A stretch of 64,000 nucleotides of DNA from Rhodospirillales bacterium 70-18 (GTDB lineage: Bacteria; Pseudomonadota; Alphaproteobacteria; Acetobacterales; Acetobacteraceae): assembly GCA_001899585.1 (NCBI GenBank), contig MKWE01000047.1, positions 62,001-126,000 on the forward strand, in the 5' to 3' direction. Shown piece by piece: positions 20,242 through 28,625 of the stretch; the stretch's first letter is position 1, and the number at the start of each line of letters is the position of its first letter. Below the pieces are notes generated by a model. That model ran no database searches, had not been told where the DNA came from, and saw only the letters and a list, made by a program, of their open reading frames with translations. A program made the translations under genes and the position numbers.

Positions 20242-21249
20242 TCACGGCGTGATCCGCACGGCCTTGGCCTGCGCCTCCAGCGCCAGGCGGCAGACCGTCA
20301 GGCAATGCGCCTGGGTCATCGCGGTTTCGGTGCGGTTGGCCACATCGTCGGCGAAGGCGCGGAAATAGGTGAGGTTCTGGCCCTCGCAGTGGATGTAGCG
20401 GGTGCCGGCCTTGTCGGACAGGAACAGGTGGTCGGTGCCCGGCCGCCCCTCGATGTCGAGGTATTTGCGCAGTTCGATGGTGCCCTCCGTGCCCAGCACC
20501 ACCAGCCGCCCGTCGCCCCAGGTGGGCAGGCCGTCAGGCGTGAACCAGTCCACCCGGTGGTAGCCGGTGGCGCGCTCACTGCGCAGCACCACCTCCCCGA
20601 AATCGTCGAAATCGCCGCCAACCGCGAAGTTTCCGACCGCCGAACTGGCGATTTCGGGGCGTTTTGAGCCGGTAAACGCGATGAATTGGTCGATCTGGTG
20701 GCTGGCGATGTCGGTCAGGATGCCGCCATAGGCATCCCGCTCCCAGAACCAGGCCGGGCGCAGCGGCCGGTTCAGGCGGTGCGGGCCGAGGCCCACGGTC
20801 TGCACCACCCGGCCGATCGCCCCGTCGCGCACCAGTTGCAGCGCCATGCCGGTGGAAGGGGTCTGGAAGCGTTCGGAGAAGCAGACCGAGAAGATCCGCC
20901 CGGTCTCGGCCACCGCCCGCTCCACCTCCGCCAGTTGCGCGAAGCTGGTCACGCCGGGCTTGTCGACCATCACGTCCTTGCCGCGCCGCATCGCCTCCAC
21001 CGCCAGCGGAGCGCGGTCGCGCGGGACGGCGGCGGTAACGATAACATCGATGGTCGGGTCGTCCAGCAGCCGCTCCTTCTCCGCCACCTCCGGCAGGTGC
21101 GGGAAGCGCTTGCGGTAGCCCGCCAGCACCCCCTGGTCGGTGGTGACCGGCCAGTAGCCCGCGCATTCCATGCCGGCGTCGATGAGGTATTGCGTCAGCT
21201 CGTAGACATGGCGGTGGTCCAGGCCGATGACGGCGAAACGCTGGCTCAT
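20242..21249 (-). CDS. Gfo/Idh/MocA family NAD(P)-dependent oxidoreductase
   Basis: This 335-residue protein is a predicted sugar- or inositol-type dehydrogenase. The N-terminal nucleotide fold (FAVIGLDHRHVYE) departs from the usual GxGxxG, having GLDHRH. The family's EKP motif appears as VDKPG near residue 97. The expected C-terminal domain includes YGGILTDIASHQIDQF, where the catalytic-region His is conserved. GGGAGGAACC precedes the ATG. Substrate is unknown, and the unusual glycine loop suggests a divergent subgroup. Confidence 0.85.
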   Translation of the reverse strand: MSQRFAVIGLDHRHVYELTQYLIDAGMECAGYWPVTTDQGVLAGYRKRFPHLPEVAEKERLLDDPTIDVIVTAAVPRDRAPLAVEAMRRGKDVMVDKPGVTSFAQLAEVERAVAETGRIFSVCFSERFQTPSTGMALQLVRDGAIGRVVQTVGLGPHRLNRPLRPAWFWERDAYGGILTDIASHQIDQFIAFTGSKRPEIASSAVGNFAVGGDFDDFGEVVLRSERATGYHRVDWFTPDGLPTWGDGRLVVLGTEGTIELRKYLDIEGRPGTDHLFLSDKAGTRYIHCEGQNLTYFRAFADDVANRTETAMTQAHCLTVCRLALEAQAKAVRITP

Positions 21250-21290
21250 GGTTCCTCCCCGGGGTGCCCCGGGGCAATGCTAGAGCCAAT

Positions 21291-22406
21291 TCAGACCGGT
21301 TGGGAACGCCCCCCGCGCCGCCGGCCGATCGCCAGCCCGGCCAGCCCGGTGCCGAGCAGCAGCAGCGACGCCGGCTCGGGCACATGCATGTTCCAGCCGA
21401 TCGCGTCCATGGCGGTCAGGTCGAGAGGGGTGATGGCCAGCGCCTCACCGGGGGCCGCCGTGGGGTCCATCAGGCCGAGGCCCAGCCCATCCTTCCAGTG
21501 GCTGGCCTGCCGCCCGTCGCCGTGCACGACGCCGGTGGAGAAGGTGGCGCCGAGCGTTGCCGCCTGGCAGCCGTCGATCGAGAAGGTCTTGGTGCGGTTG
21601 TCGGCGGTCCAGTCGCGCGCGCTGCTGTTCTGGGTCAGCGACGAGCAGCGGAACAGGTCCAGCGGCGAGACGTAGGTGAACTGGTTTGCGCCGTAATAGA
21701 CGGCGCCGTTGGGCGAATTGGTGTCCAGCACGTCCACGCCGCTGATGAAGCCGAGCGCGTGGCCGATCTCGTGCTCGGCGAGGCCGGTGAAGTCATAGAT
21801 CCCGGTGGTGATGCCGTTGCTGGGGTCGTAGTCGTAGCTGTAGCTGGTGTTGAATTCGATGAACCCGTCGCAATTGCCCAGGCACCCGGTCACCGTGCCG
21901 GGCGTCGCCGCCAGCCCCAGGGCGCGGGCGTTGGCGGTGGTCAGCCGGATGGTGCTGTTGTTGGCGTCGCCGTTATTGTCCAGGTAGGGCGTGGCGCTGC
22001 CGGCACCGTTCGGGTTGTCGGCGGTGCGGTTGATGTAGAGCGGCACGCTGCTGCCGGCCGGCAGGTGGGCCGCCACGGTGGCGTCCGTGGCGCTGGTCTG
22101 GTCGGCATCCAGTGCCGCGCTGACCGCCGAATAGCTGTAGTTGACCTGGCTGGAGCCGGCCGAGGCCAGGATGCCCGACGCCAGCGAGCCGGTGCCCACA
22201 GTGAGGTTGACGGTGACGTCGTCGGTGAAAAGCTGCGACCAGGCATTCGCCGCCGCCTGGAACGCCGCCTGCGCCGAGACGGAGGTGCTAGGCAGATAGG
22301 TCAGGTTGAACACCAGATTGGCGCGGGCGGATGGCGCCCCGGCGACCAGGAGCATGGCCCAAAGCACAAGGGAGGCGGCGGTACGCCAGGTTGGCCGAAA
22401 TACCAT
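21291..22406 (-). CDS. PEP-CTERM-anchored zinc metalloprotease-like protein
   Basis: This 371-residue exported protein has a signal peptide (hydrophobic residues 10-25, cleavage near ARA-N). A zinc motif LAEHEIGHALGFISG near residues 206-220 resembles the HExxHxxG metzincin motif, but the third ligand is not a clear His in the usual spacing. The C-terminus is a textbook PEP-CTERM sorting signal: VPEPASLLLLGTGLAGLAIGRRR. The middle is rich in Asn/Thr/Ser/Asp, as in PEP-CTERM proteins that become glycosylated. The exosortase that would process it is not in the window, but a likely exosortase-associated glycosylation ligase lies at 28625. The ATG at 22406 is preceded by CGGAG. Confidence 0.87.
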   Translation of the reverse strand: MVFRPTWRTAASLVLWAMLLVAGAPSARANLVFNLTYLPSTSVSAQAAFQAAANAWSQLFTDDVTVNLTVGTGSLASGILASAGSSQVNYSYSAVSAALDADQTSATDATVAAHLPAGSSVPLYINRTADNPNGAGSATPYLDNNGDANNSTIRLTTANARALGLAATPGTVTGCLGNCDGFIEFNTSYSYDYDPSNGITTGIYDFTGLAEHEIGHALGFISGVDVLDTNSPNGAVYYGANQFTYVSPLDLFRCSSLTQNSSARDWTADNRTKTFSIDGCQAATLGATFSTGVVHGDGRQASHWKDGLGLGLMDPTAAPGEALAITPLDLTAMDAIGWNMHVPEPASLLLLGTGLAGLAIGRRRGGRSQPV

Positions 22407-22500
22407 GTGACTGCTCCGCCGCGCGTTCTTGGGACTACGCAGATACACGACCACAATGGCCAGTTCCAGATGGCGCTTGTCCGAAATCGTTCCGTTCCGC

Positions 22501-23775
22501 CTATTGCGCCTCGATCCGCTCGATTCCGCCCATCCAGGGCGCCAGCACCGGGGGCACCAGGATCGCGCCGTCGGCCTGCTGGTGGTTTTCCATCACCGCG
22601 ATCAGCGCCCGGCCGACCGCGACTCCAGAGCCGTTCAGCGTGTGCACGTGCGCCACCGCCTTGCCGTCGGCGGCGCGGAAGCGCGCGTTCATCCGCCGCG
22701 CCTGGAAGTCGCGCGTGTTGGAGCAGGAGGAAATCTCGCGCCACGCCTGCTGGCCGGGCAGCCAGACCTCCAGGTCGAAGGTGCGCGCCGCGCCGAAGCC
22801 GGTATCGCCGGCGGCGAGCACCACGCGGCGATAGGGCAGGCCGAGCAGTTCCAGCACCCGCTCGGCGCAGCCGGTCATGCGCTCCTGCTCGGCCACGCTG
22901 TGGTCGGGGTGGACGATGGAGACCAGTTCCACCTTGCGGAACTGGTGCTGGCGCAGCATGCCGCGGGTATCGCGCCCGGCGGACCCGGCCTCGCTGCGGA
23001 AGCAGTCGGTGAGCGCGGTGACGCGGATGGGCAACTGCTTCTCGGCCAGGATCTCGCCGGCCACGGTGTTGGTGAGCGGAATCTCGGAGGTGGCGATCAG
23101 CCAGCGGCCATCGGTGGTGCGGAAGCTGTCCTCGGCGAACTTGGGCAATTGGTTGGTGCCGAACATGGCGGCGTCGTTCACCAGGGTGGGCACCGCCACC
23201 TCCTCGTAGTCGTGCCGGGTGGTGTGCAGGTCCAGCATGAACTGGCCCAGCGCGCGTTCCAGCCGGGCCAGCTTGCCGCGCAGGATGGTGAAGCGGGCGC
23301 CGGCGATCTTGGCCGCCGTCTCGAAATCCATCATGCCCAGCGCCTCGCCCAGCTCGAAATGCTGGCGCGGCTGGAAGCCGAGGTCGCGCGGTTCGCCGAC
23401 CTGTTTGAGCACCACGTTGGCGGACTCGTCGCGCCCGTCCGGCACGTCGGGGTCGAGGATGTTGGGGATGGCGGCGAGGGTGGTGCGGATCTCGGCGTCC
23501 AGCGCGGCCGCCTGCTGCTCCATCGCCGCCATCTCGTTGCCCAGGGCGGTGGCCTCGGCCTCCAGGGCGGCGGTGTCGGCGCCCTTGCGCTTGCCCTCGC
23601 CGATCTGGCGGGAGAGGGCATTGCGGCGGGCCTGGCGGTCCTGCAGGGCGGTCTGCACGGCGCGGCGGGTGGTATCGCGGGCGATGATGTCGTCGGCGGC
23701 CGGCGGCAGGAAGCGGCGGGCCAAAGCGGCGTCGAAGGCCGCGCCGTCGGCGCGGATCGTGCGGATATCGTGCAT
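22501..23775 (-). CDS. serS: Serine--tRNA ligase
   Basis: This class II synthetase (424 aa) charges tRNA-Ser. The N-terminal coiled-coil tRNA-binding arm (about residues 30-105) is followed by the catalytic domain. That domain carries ATSEIPLTN (serine recognition), [18 protein letters not shown] (motif 2), [17 protein letters not shown], and the C-terminal motif 3 [14 protein letters not shown]. It is the last gene of the nagZ-scpAB-tatBC-serS run, a usual alphaproteobacterial order. Confidence 0.96.
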   Translation of the reverse strand: MHDIRTIRADGAAFDAALARRFLPPAADDIIARDTTRRAVQTALQDRQARRNALSRQIGEGKRKGADTAALEAEATALGNEMAAMEQQAAALDAEIRTTLAAIPNILDPDVPDGRDESANVVLKQVGEPRDLGFQPRQHFELGEALGMMDFETAAKIAGARFTILRGKLARLERALGQFMLDLHTTRHDYEEVAVPTLVNDAAMFGTNQLPKFAEDSFRTTDGRWLIATSEIPLTNTVAGEILAEKQLPIRVTALTDCFRSEAGSAGRDTRGMLRQHQFRKVELVSIVHPDHSVAEQERMTGCAERVLELLGLPYRRVVLAAGDTGFGAARTFDLEVWLPGQQAWREISSCSNTRDFQARRMNARFRAADGKAVAHVHTLNGSGVAVGRALIAVMENHQQADGAILVPPVLAPWMGGIERIEAQ

Positions 23776-23898
23776 CTTGCGGTCCCTTTCGGGGGAATCA
23801 GGGCGTGGGGAGGCTCCGTCGGTCAGCCGGGGGCGGCGCCGGACGATCGGTCCCGCGCGCCGCGCGCCCCCGGATGGGCTACCGGGCGGGCCATTGCC

Positions 23899-24681
23899 TC
23901 AGTCCTCCACCGGCTTCGGCTCGACGATCTTCGCCGCGATGATCGACAATTCGTACAGCGCGATCAGCGGGAAGGCCAGGCCGCACTGGGTGATGACATC
24001 GGGCGGCGCCAGCACGGCGGCAATGACGAACATGCCGACGATGGCATAGCGGCGGTATTTCTTGAGGCCCGCCGAGGTGACGATGCCCACCTTGGCCATC
24101 AGCGACAGCGCCACCGGCAACTGGAAGGCGATGCCGAAGGCGAAGATCAGCTTCATCACCAGGTCGAGATACTCGCCCACCTTGGCGTCGAGCTGGATGG
24201 CGATGCCGCCATTGCCGCCCGGGCTCTCGAAGCTGATGAAGAACTTCCAGGCGACCGGGAAGATGAAATAATACGCCAGCGCGGCGCCCATCAGGAACAG
24301 GATCGGCGAGGCGATCAGGAACGGCGCCAGCGCCCGCTTCTCGCTGCGGTACAGCCCGGGCGCGATGAACAGCCACAACTGGCTGGCGGCGATCGGGAAC
24401 GAGATGAAGGCGGCGCCGAAGAAGGCCACCTTCAGGTAGGTGAAGAACGCCTCGGTGAGGCTGGTGTAGATCATCCGCCGCGCTTCGTGGTTGTCGCGGA
24501 AGATGTTGGCCAGCGGCTGCGCCAGGAAGCGGTAGATGTTCCCCGAGAAATAGTAGCAGACGAAGAACGCCAGCATGAACGCCGCAGCCGACCACAGCAG
24601 CCGGGTGCGCAACTCGATCAGGTGATCGAGCAACGGCATCGGCTTGTCGTCGATCACGTCTTCTTCGTCGGTCTTTGCCAC
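23899..24681 (-). CDS. tatC: Sec-independent protein translocase TatC
   Basis: This is the multi-spanning core of the twin-arginine translocase (260 aa, six predicted helices), which binds the Tat signal peptide with TatB. Characteristic features are the N-terminal PLLDHLIELRTRLL and the periplasmic FISFESPGG region, followed by the long helix FQLPVALSLMAKVGIV. Translation starts at a GTG (24679-24681, reverse strand). Several Tat-type substrates are in this window (for example the DctP at 35748 and the SBP at 48135). Confidence 0.95.
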   Translation of the reverse strand: MAKTDEEDVIDDKPMPLLDHLIELRTRLLWSAAAFMLAFFVCYYFSGNIYRFLAQPLANIFRDNHEARRMIYTSLTEAFFTYLKVAFFGAAFISFPIAASQLWLFIAPGLYRSEKRALAPFLIASPILFLMGAALAYYFIFPVAWKFFISFESPGGNGGIAIQLDAKVGEYLDLVMKLIFAFGIAFQLPVALSLMAKVGIVTSAGLKKYRRYAIVGMFVIAAVLAPPDVITQCGLAFPLIALYELSIIAAKIVEPKPVED

Positions 24682-24711
24682 TGGGGTCCTGTCGGCTCGC
24701 TCTGGGTGGCC

Positions 24712-25209
24712 TCAGGCGCGCGGGGTGCGCGCGAGGGTGACGGTGGGCGGAATGAAGGCCGGGGGCACCGGCGGGCGGGCGATCTCGGGCGGGATGAAGG
24801 CGGGCACCGCCAGCAGCTCCGGGTCCGGCGCCGGTTCGGGCGCCAACTCGGCCACCGTCACCTCGGGCGGCGACTCGGGGTCGGCCAGGGCGGTGCCGGC
24901 GCCGTAATTGGCCGGGTCGAGCGGGTTGGAGGCGAAGGTGGAGGCCAGCGACCCGTCGGGGTCCACCGCCTTCTCCACCTCGCCCTTGATGTCGAAATTG
25001 CGCAGTTCGTTGATCTGGTTGCGCACCTCGTCGAGATTGGCGTCCTTGACCATCTCGTCGACATGGGTCTGGAACTCGGCGGCCATGCGGCGCGCCTTCT
25101 TGATGGCGTTGGTCACCGCGCGGATCGCCACCGGCATATCCTTCGGCCCGATGGCGATCAGCGCCACCACCGCGACCATGGCGATTTCCGTCCATGCGAA
25201 GTCAAACAT
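24712..25209 (-). CDS. tatB: Sec-independent protein translocase TatB
   Basis: This is the 165-residue Tat component with a short N-terminal membrane helix (FDFAWTEIAMVAVVALIAIGPKDMP, in two overlapping landmarks: Glu8 and the Gly-Pro hinge at residues 21-22). An amphipathic helix (AVTNAIKKARRMAAEF) and a Pro/Glu-rich, probably disordered tail follow. The length and long tail fit TatB rather than TatA. No tatA precedes it: the 121-base gap to scpB has no ORF of that kind. Confidence 0.92.
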   Translation of the reverse strand: MFDFAWTEIAMVAVVALIAIGPKDMPVAIRAVTNAIKKARRMAAEFQTHVDEMVKDANLDEVRNQINELRNFDIKGEVEKAVDPDGSLASTFASNPLDPANYGAGTALADPESPPEVTVAELAPEPAPDPELLAVPAFIPPEIARPPVPPAFIPPTVTLARTPRA

Positions 25210-25330
25210 GGGGGGCGGACTCAGACATGAGGGGCCAAGTCAGACATCGTGAGCCATGCTTGTCATGCGCGCCGTAAACTCCTGCGGCGGCTAGCTAGCA
25301 GGAAACGCGCGGCGGTGGAAACCGCCAGAG

Positions 25331-25987
25331 TCAAGGTTCCGACTCCGTTGCGGGGCCGTCCGGCGGCGGCTCCGCGGGCGTGTCGGCGGCCGGCGGCTGC
25401 GCCGGTTGCATCGGCTGGGCCGGCGGCTCCATGAACAGGTCCTCCCGGCGCGGCAGGTCGCGCAGGTCGCGCAGACCGAACTGGGCCAGGAAGGCCGGCG
25501 TAGTGCCCCACATGGTCGGGCGGCCCGGCGTCTCCTTGCGGCCGCGCGGCTGGATCAGGCCGGCTTCCAGCAACTGGTCCATGGTGGCCTGGGAGAGTGC
25601 TGCGCCGCGGATCTCCTCGATTTCCGGGCGGGTGACCGGCTGGTGGTAGGCGACGATGGCCAGCGTTTCCATGGCCACGCGCGGCAGCCGGCGCGGCACC
25701 TGCACCACCCGCCGCAGCCGGGCCGCCAGGTCGGGCGCGGTGCGGAACTGCCAGCCGCCGCCCACCTGCGCCAGTTCCACCCCGCGCCCGGCGTAGCGCG
25801 CCGCCAGGGCCGTCAGCACGGCGTCGGCATCGGCCCCCTCCGGCAGCAGGTGGCCCAGCGCGCGGGCGGTCAGCGGCGCCGCGACGGCGAAGGCCATCGC
25901 CTCGGCCAGCCGCAGCATCGCCTCCATGTCGGGGTCGGCGGCGGCCGGGGGAACGTCTGGCGGTTGGGGCTCAGTCGGGTCGGGCAT
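25331..25987 (-). CDS. scpB: Segregation and condensation protein B
   Basis: This is one of the two non-SMC partners of the SMC condensin (218 aa). It is a double winged-helix protein, with the first winged-helix around residues 20-95. The second contains AMETLAIVAYHQPVTRPEIEEIRGA and GRKETPGRPTMWGTT, the family signature. The C-terminal 40 residues are Pro-rich and probably disordered. Its start overlaps the scpA stop by 17 bases, so translation is likely coupled. Confidence 0.93.
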   Translation of the reverse strand: MPDPTEPQPPDVPPAAADPDMEAMLRLAEAMAFAVAAPLTARALGHLLPEGADADAVLTALAARYAGRGVELAQVGGGWQFRTAPDLAARLRRVVQVPRRLPRVAMETLAIVAYHQPVTRPEIEEIRGAALSQATMDQLLEAGLIQPRGRKETPGRPTMWGTTPAFLAQFGLRDLRDLPRREDLFMEPPAQPMQPAQPPAADTPAEPPPDGPATESEP

Positions 25988-26801
25988 CGGTGGACTCGTC
26001 GTCGGGGTCGGGCTGGGTGCCGCGGCCGACCAGGATGGGGCCGAACGCCGCCTCCTGGCGCAGCCGGATGCCGCCGCCGCGCGCCATTTCCAGCCCGGCC
26101 AGCAAGGTGCTGGACAGCGCGGCGCGGCGCTCCATGGGGTTGGCCAGCGGGTTGGCCATGTTCTCGGGCAGGAACTGCTCCAGGCTGGCCCAGTCGGGCA
26201 GCGAGCCGACCAGCAGCGCCAGCCGGGCGAGCGCGTCCTGCACCGTCCAGACGGTCAGCGGCGACGGGCGGTAGCGGCGGCCGGAGGCGCCACGGCGCAC
26301 CGCCTCCAGATAGGCGCGCAGCAGGCCCGGCAGGTCGGCGGCCAGGCGCGAACGGTCGGTCTCGGTCAGGTCCTCCGGCGCGCCGCGGGCGAACACGTCC
26401 TGGCCGAGCTGGAGACGCCCGCCGAGCCAGATGGCGGCGGCGCGCACGCGCTGCAAATCGCGCAGCCGGGCGGCCAGCACCTCGGCCGCCGCCTCGCCCT
26501 CCTCGGCGGCGCCGGCGCCGGTGGGCAGCAGCAGGCGGGATTTCAGCCAGGTGAGCCACGCCGCCATCACCAGCCAGTCGGCCGCCAGTTCCAGCCGGAT
26601 GCGGCGCGCGCCCTCGATCACCGCCAGGTATTGCTCGACCAGCGCCAGGATGGAGATACGCGCGAGGTCAACCTTCTGCCCGCGCGCCAGTTCCAGCAGC
26701 AGGTCCAGCGGCCCCTCGAAGCCGTCGAGCTGCAGCAGCAGGGCATCGGCCGGCGGCGCGGGCTCGGCGGCGATGGGCGCCGGGTCAGCCATGGAAGCCA
26801 T
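25971..26801 (-). CDS. scpA: Segregation and condensation protein A
   Basis: This is the kleisin subunit that bridges SMC heads (276 aa). The N-terminal LDGFEGPLDLLLELARGQKVDL is the family hallmark, followed by WLVMAAWLTWLKSRLLLP. A C-terminal winged helix starts near residue 200. Two starts are possible, ATG at 26801 or at 26792. Both overlap the end of the M50 protease gene, so the two genes are translationally linked. Confidence 0.93.
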   Translation of the reverse strand: MASMADPAPIAAEPAPPADALLLQLDGFEGPLDLLLELARGQKVDLARISILALVEQYLAVIEGARRIRLELAADWLVMAAWLTWLKSRLLLPTGAGAAEEGEAAAEVLAARLRDLQRVRAAAIWLGGRLQLGQDVFARGAPEDLTETDRSRLAADLPGLLRAYLEAVRRGASGRRYRPSPLTVWTVQDALARLALLVGSLPDWASLEQFLPENMANPLANPMERRAALSSTLLAGLEMARGGGIRLRQEAAFGPILVGRGTQPDPDDESTDARPD

Positions 26802-27480
26802 GCCCGGACAGCCCCAGCACCAGCCCGATCCCCCAGGGCAGCAGGTGGTTCAGCGCGCGGCCCACCGGGTCGAAGGCGATGCCGAACTCGCCCAGCAGCT
26901 GCGGCAGCAGGAAGACCACCAGCAGCACGATCAGGATGCCGGCCCGCTCCAGCCGCGCCCAGGCCATCGCCATGCGCTCCGGCAGCAGGCCGACGGCGAT
27001 GCGCCCGCCGTCGAGCGGCGGGATCGGCAGCAGGTTGAACAGGCCCAGCACCAGGTTGGTCATGATGAAATAGTAGATGAACTGCTGCAGCACGGGCGCC
27101 GCCGCCGCCGGCAGGAAGGCGTCCAGATGCAGCGCCAGCCCGCCGATCCAGGCCAGCAGGAAGTTCATCGCCGGCCCGGCGGCGGCCACGATCATCATGC
27201 CCTGGCGCGGGTTGCGGAAGCGCCAGGCGGCCACCGGCACCGGCTTGGCCCAGCCGAACAGGAACGCCACCCGCCCCAGCGTGATGAGCTGCGAGATCAC
27301 CAGCACGCCGGGCAGCAGGATGGTGCCGACGCGGTCCACATGCGCCAGCGGGTTGAGCGACAGCCGGCCCATGCGTTTGGCGGTGTCGTCGCCCATGGCC
27401 AGGGCGGCATAGCCGTGCGCGGCCTCGTGCAGCGTGATGGCGAGAACCGCTGCGAGCAGCGACAGGATGATGTCGGTCAA
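26785..27480 (-). CDS. M50 family (site-2 protease-like) membrane metalloprotease
   Basis: This 231-residue polytopic membrane protein is of the minimal S2P/rhomboid-like M50B group. The metal site HEAAHGYAA is in the first helix, and the second element NLLPIPPLDGGR provides the Asp ligand. There is no PDZ domain. The likely start is a TTG (27478-27480, reverse strand), whose bases overlap the nagZ TGA as TTGA. This is odd but consistent with tight coupling. Function in the cell wall/segregation cluster is unknown; proteins of this type occur at this position in other alphaproteobacteria. Confidence 0.88.
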   Translation of the reverse strand: MTDIILSLLAAVLAITLHEAAHGYAALAMGDDTAKRMGRLSLNPLAHVDRVGTILLPGVLVISQLITLGRVAFLFGWAKPVPVAAWRFRNPRQGMMIVAAAGPAMNFLLAWIGGLALHLDAFLPAAAAPVLQQFIYYFIMTNLVLGLFNLLPIPPLDGGRIAVGLLPERMAMAWARLERAGILIVLLVVFLLPQLLGEFGIAFDPVGRALNHLLPWGIGLVLGLSGHGFHG

Positions 27481-28472
27481 GGGATCAGCTTACTCCGCTC
27501 GGCGTGAAGGCGCGCCCGGTCGAGCGGCAGGCGGCGATGGCTGGCCGCGGCCGCCGCCTCGGCCAGCCGGGTGGCGGCGGGGCGCGACAGGGCCGGCACC
27601 GCCTCCAGCACCGCCCGCGTGCCGGCCGGGTCGCCGGGGCAATACAGCGCCAGGTCGCAGCCGGCGGCCAGGGCGGCGGTGGCGCGCTCGGCGGGGGTGC
27701 CGGCCAGGGCCTGCATCGCCAGGTCGTCGGACACCAGCACGCCGCCGAAGCCCAGGCGCGCGCGGATCACCCCGGCGATGATGGTGGGCGATAGCGTGGC
27801 GGGGCGGGCGGCGTCCCAGGCGGGATAGAGGATATGGGCGGTCATCATCCACCCAAGGTCGGTGTTCGCGGCGAACGGCGCAAGGTCGGCGTCCAGATCG
27901 TTGCCCCGCACCACCGGCAGCGCCAGATGGCTGTCCACCTCGGCGCGGCCATGCCCGGGGACGTGCTTGCCCACCGGCTGCACGCCGGCGGCCAGCAGGC
28001 CGGCGGCGACGGCGCGGGCCATGCGCGCCACCTGCCCCGGTGCCTCGCCATAGGCGCGGTCGCCCACCACCGCGTGCGCGCCGGCATGGCGCAGGTCCAG
28101 CACCGGCGCGCAGGCGACATCGAACCCCGCGCCAGCGCAGTCCAGGCCGATCAGCGCGCCGGTGAGGAAGGCGGCGCGCAGCCCGGCGGCCGGGTCGCGG
28201 GCGAACAGCTCGCCCAGCACGCCGGCGGCCGGATGGGCAAGCCAGTGTGGCGGCCGCAGCCGGGCGACGCGGCCGCCTTCCTGGTCGACCATCAGCACCG
28301 CCGAGGGCGGCAGCACCCGGCGCAGGGCGCTGGTCAGCAGCCGCAACCGGGGCGGGTCGACGATGTTGCGGGCGAACAGGATCACCCCGGCCGGCGGCAG
28401 CGCGCGCAACAGCGCGGCCTCACCCTCGGTGAGGTCCGGACCGGCGATCCCGACGATGGCGGCCTTGACCAT
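27477..28472 (-). CDS. nagZ: Beta-N-acetylhexosaminidase (peptidoglycan recycling)
   Basis: This is a family 3 glycoside hydrolase (331 aa) that removes GlcNAc from anhydro-muropeptides in the cytoplasm. It shows the VDQEGGRVARL motif and the NagZ signature KHVPGHGRAEVDSH, whose His/Asp pair takes part in catalysis, plus the nucleophile region LVSDDLAMQAL. GAGAGGGC precedes the ATG. It heads the minus-strand run toward scpA, scpB, tatB, tatC and serS. Confidence 0.94.
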   Translation of the reverse strand: MVKAAIVGIAGPDLTEGEAALLRALPPAGVILFARNIVDPPRLRLLTSALRRVLPPSAVLMVDQEGGRVARLRPPHWLAHPAAGVLGELFARDPAAGLRAAFLTGALIGLDCAGAGFDVACAPVLDLRHAGAHAVVGDRAYGEAPGQVARMARAVAAGLLAAGVQPVGKHVPGHGRAEVDSHLALPVVRGNDLDADLAPFAANTDLGWMMTAHILYPAWDAARPATLSPTIIAGVIRARLGFGGVLVSDDLAMQALAGTPAERATAALAAGCDLALYCPGDPAGTRAVLEAVPALSRPAATRLAEAAAAASHRRLPLDRARLHAERSKLIP

Positions 28473-28576
28473 GCCCTCTCCTACCGGCGGGGCGGCCGCG
28501 CGTCCATGCTGGCGGGCGGCTCGCGCACTGACACATTCGGACGGTTCAGGATGAGTCAGTGCGCTAGCTCGATTCG

Positions 28577-28625
28577 GTGGGCCGATTCAGCCAACGGGCT
28601 GAAGCGCCCGTTGGCATCGGGCCAC
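28577..28625. terminator. Long imperfect hairpin at the stop of the O-ligase gene
   Basis: A perfect 10-bp stem (GCCAACGGGC / GCCCGTTGGC, 28590-28615, 6-base loop) is extended outward by GTGGGCCGAT / ATCGGGCCAC with one mismatch and a 3-base bulge. It touches the stop codon of the minus-strand gene at 28625. No T-run follows on either strand, so it may be a Rho-assisted terminator or an mRNA-stabilising stem rather than a classic intrinsic terminator. Confidence 0.6.

Noticed and set aside
21258-21276. Two CCCCGGGG blocks in tandem upstream of the Gfo/Idh gene
   Set aside because: They could form a short stem after the PEP-CTERM gene, but there is no T-run and in such GC-rich DNA they are weak evidence.
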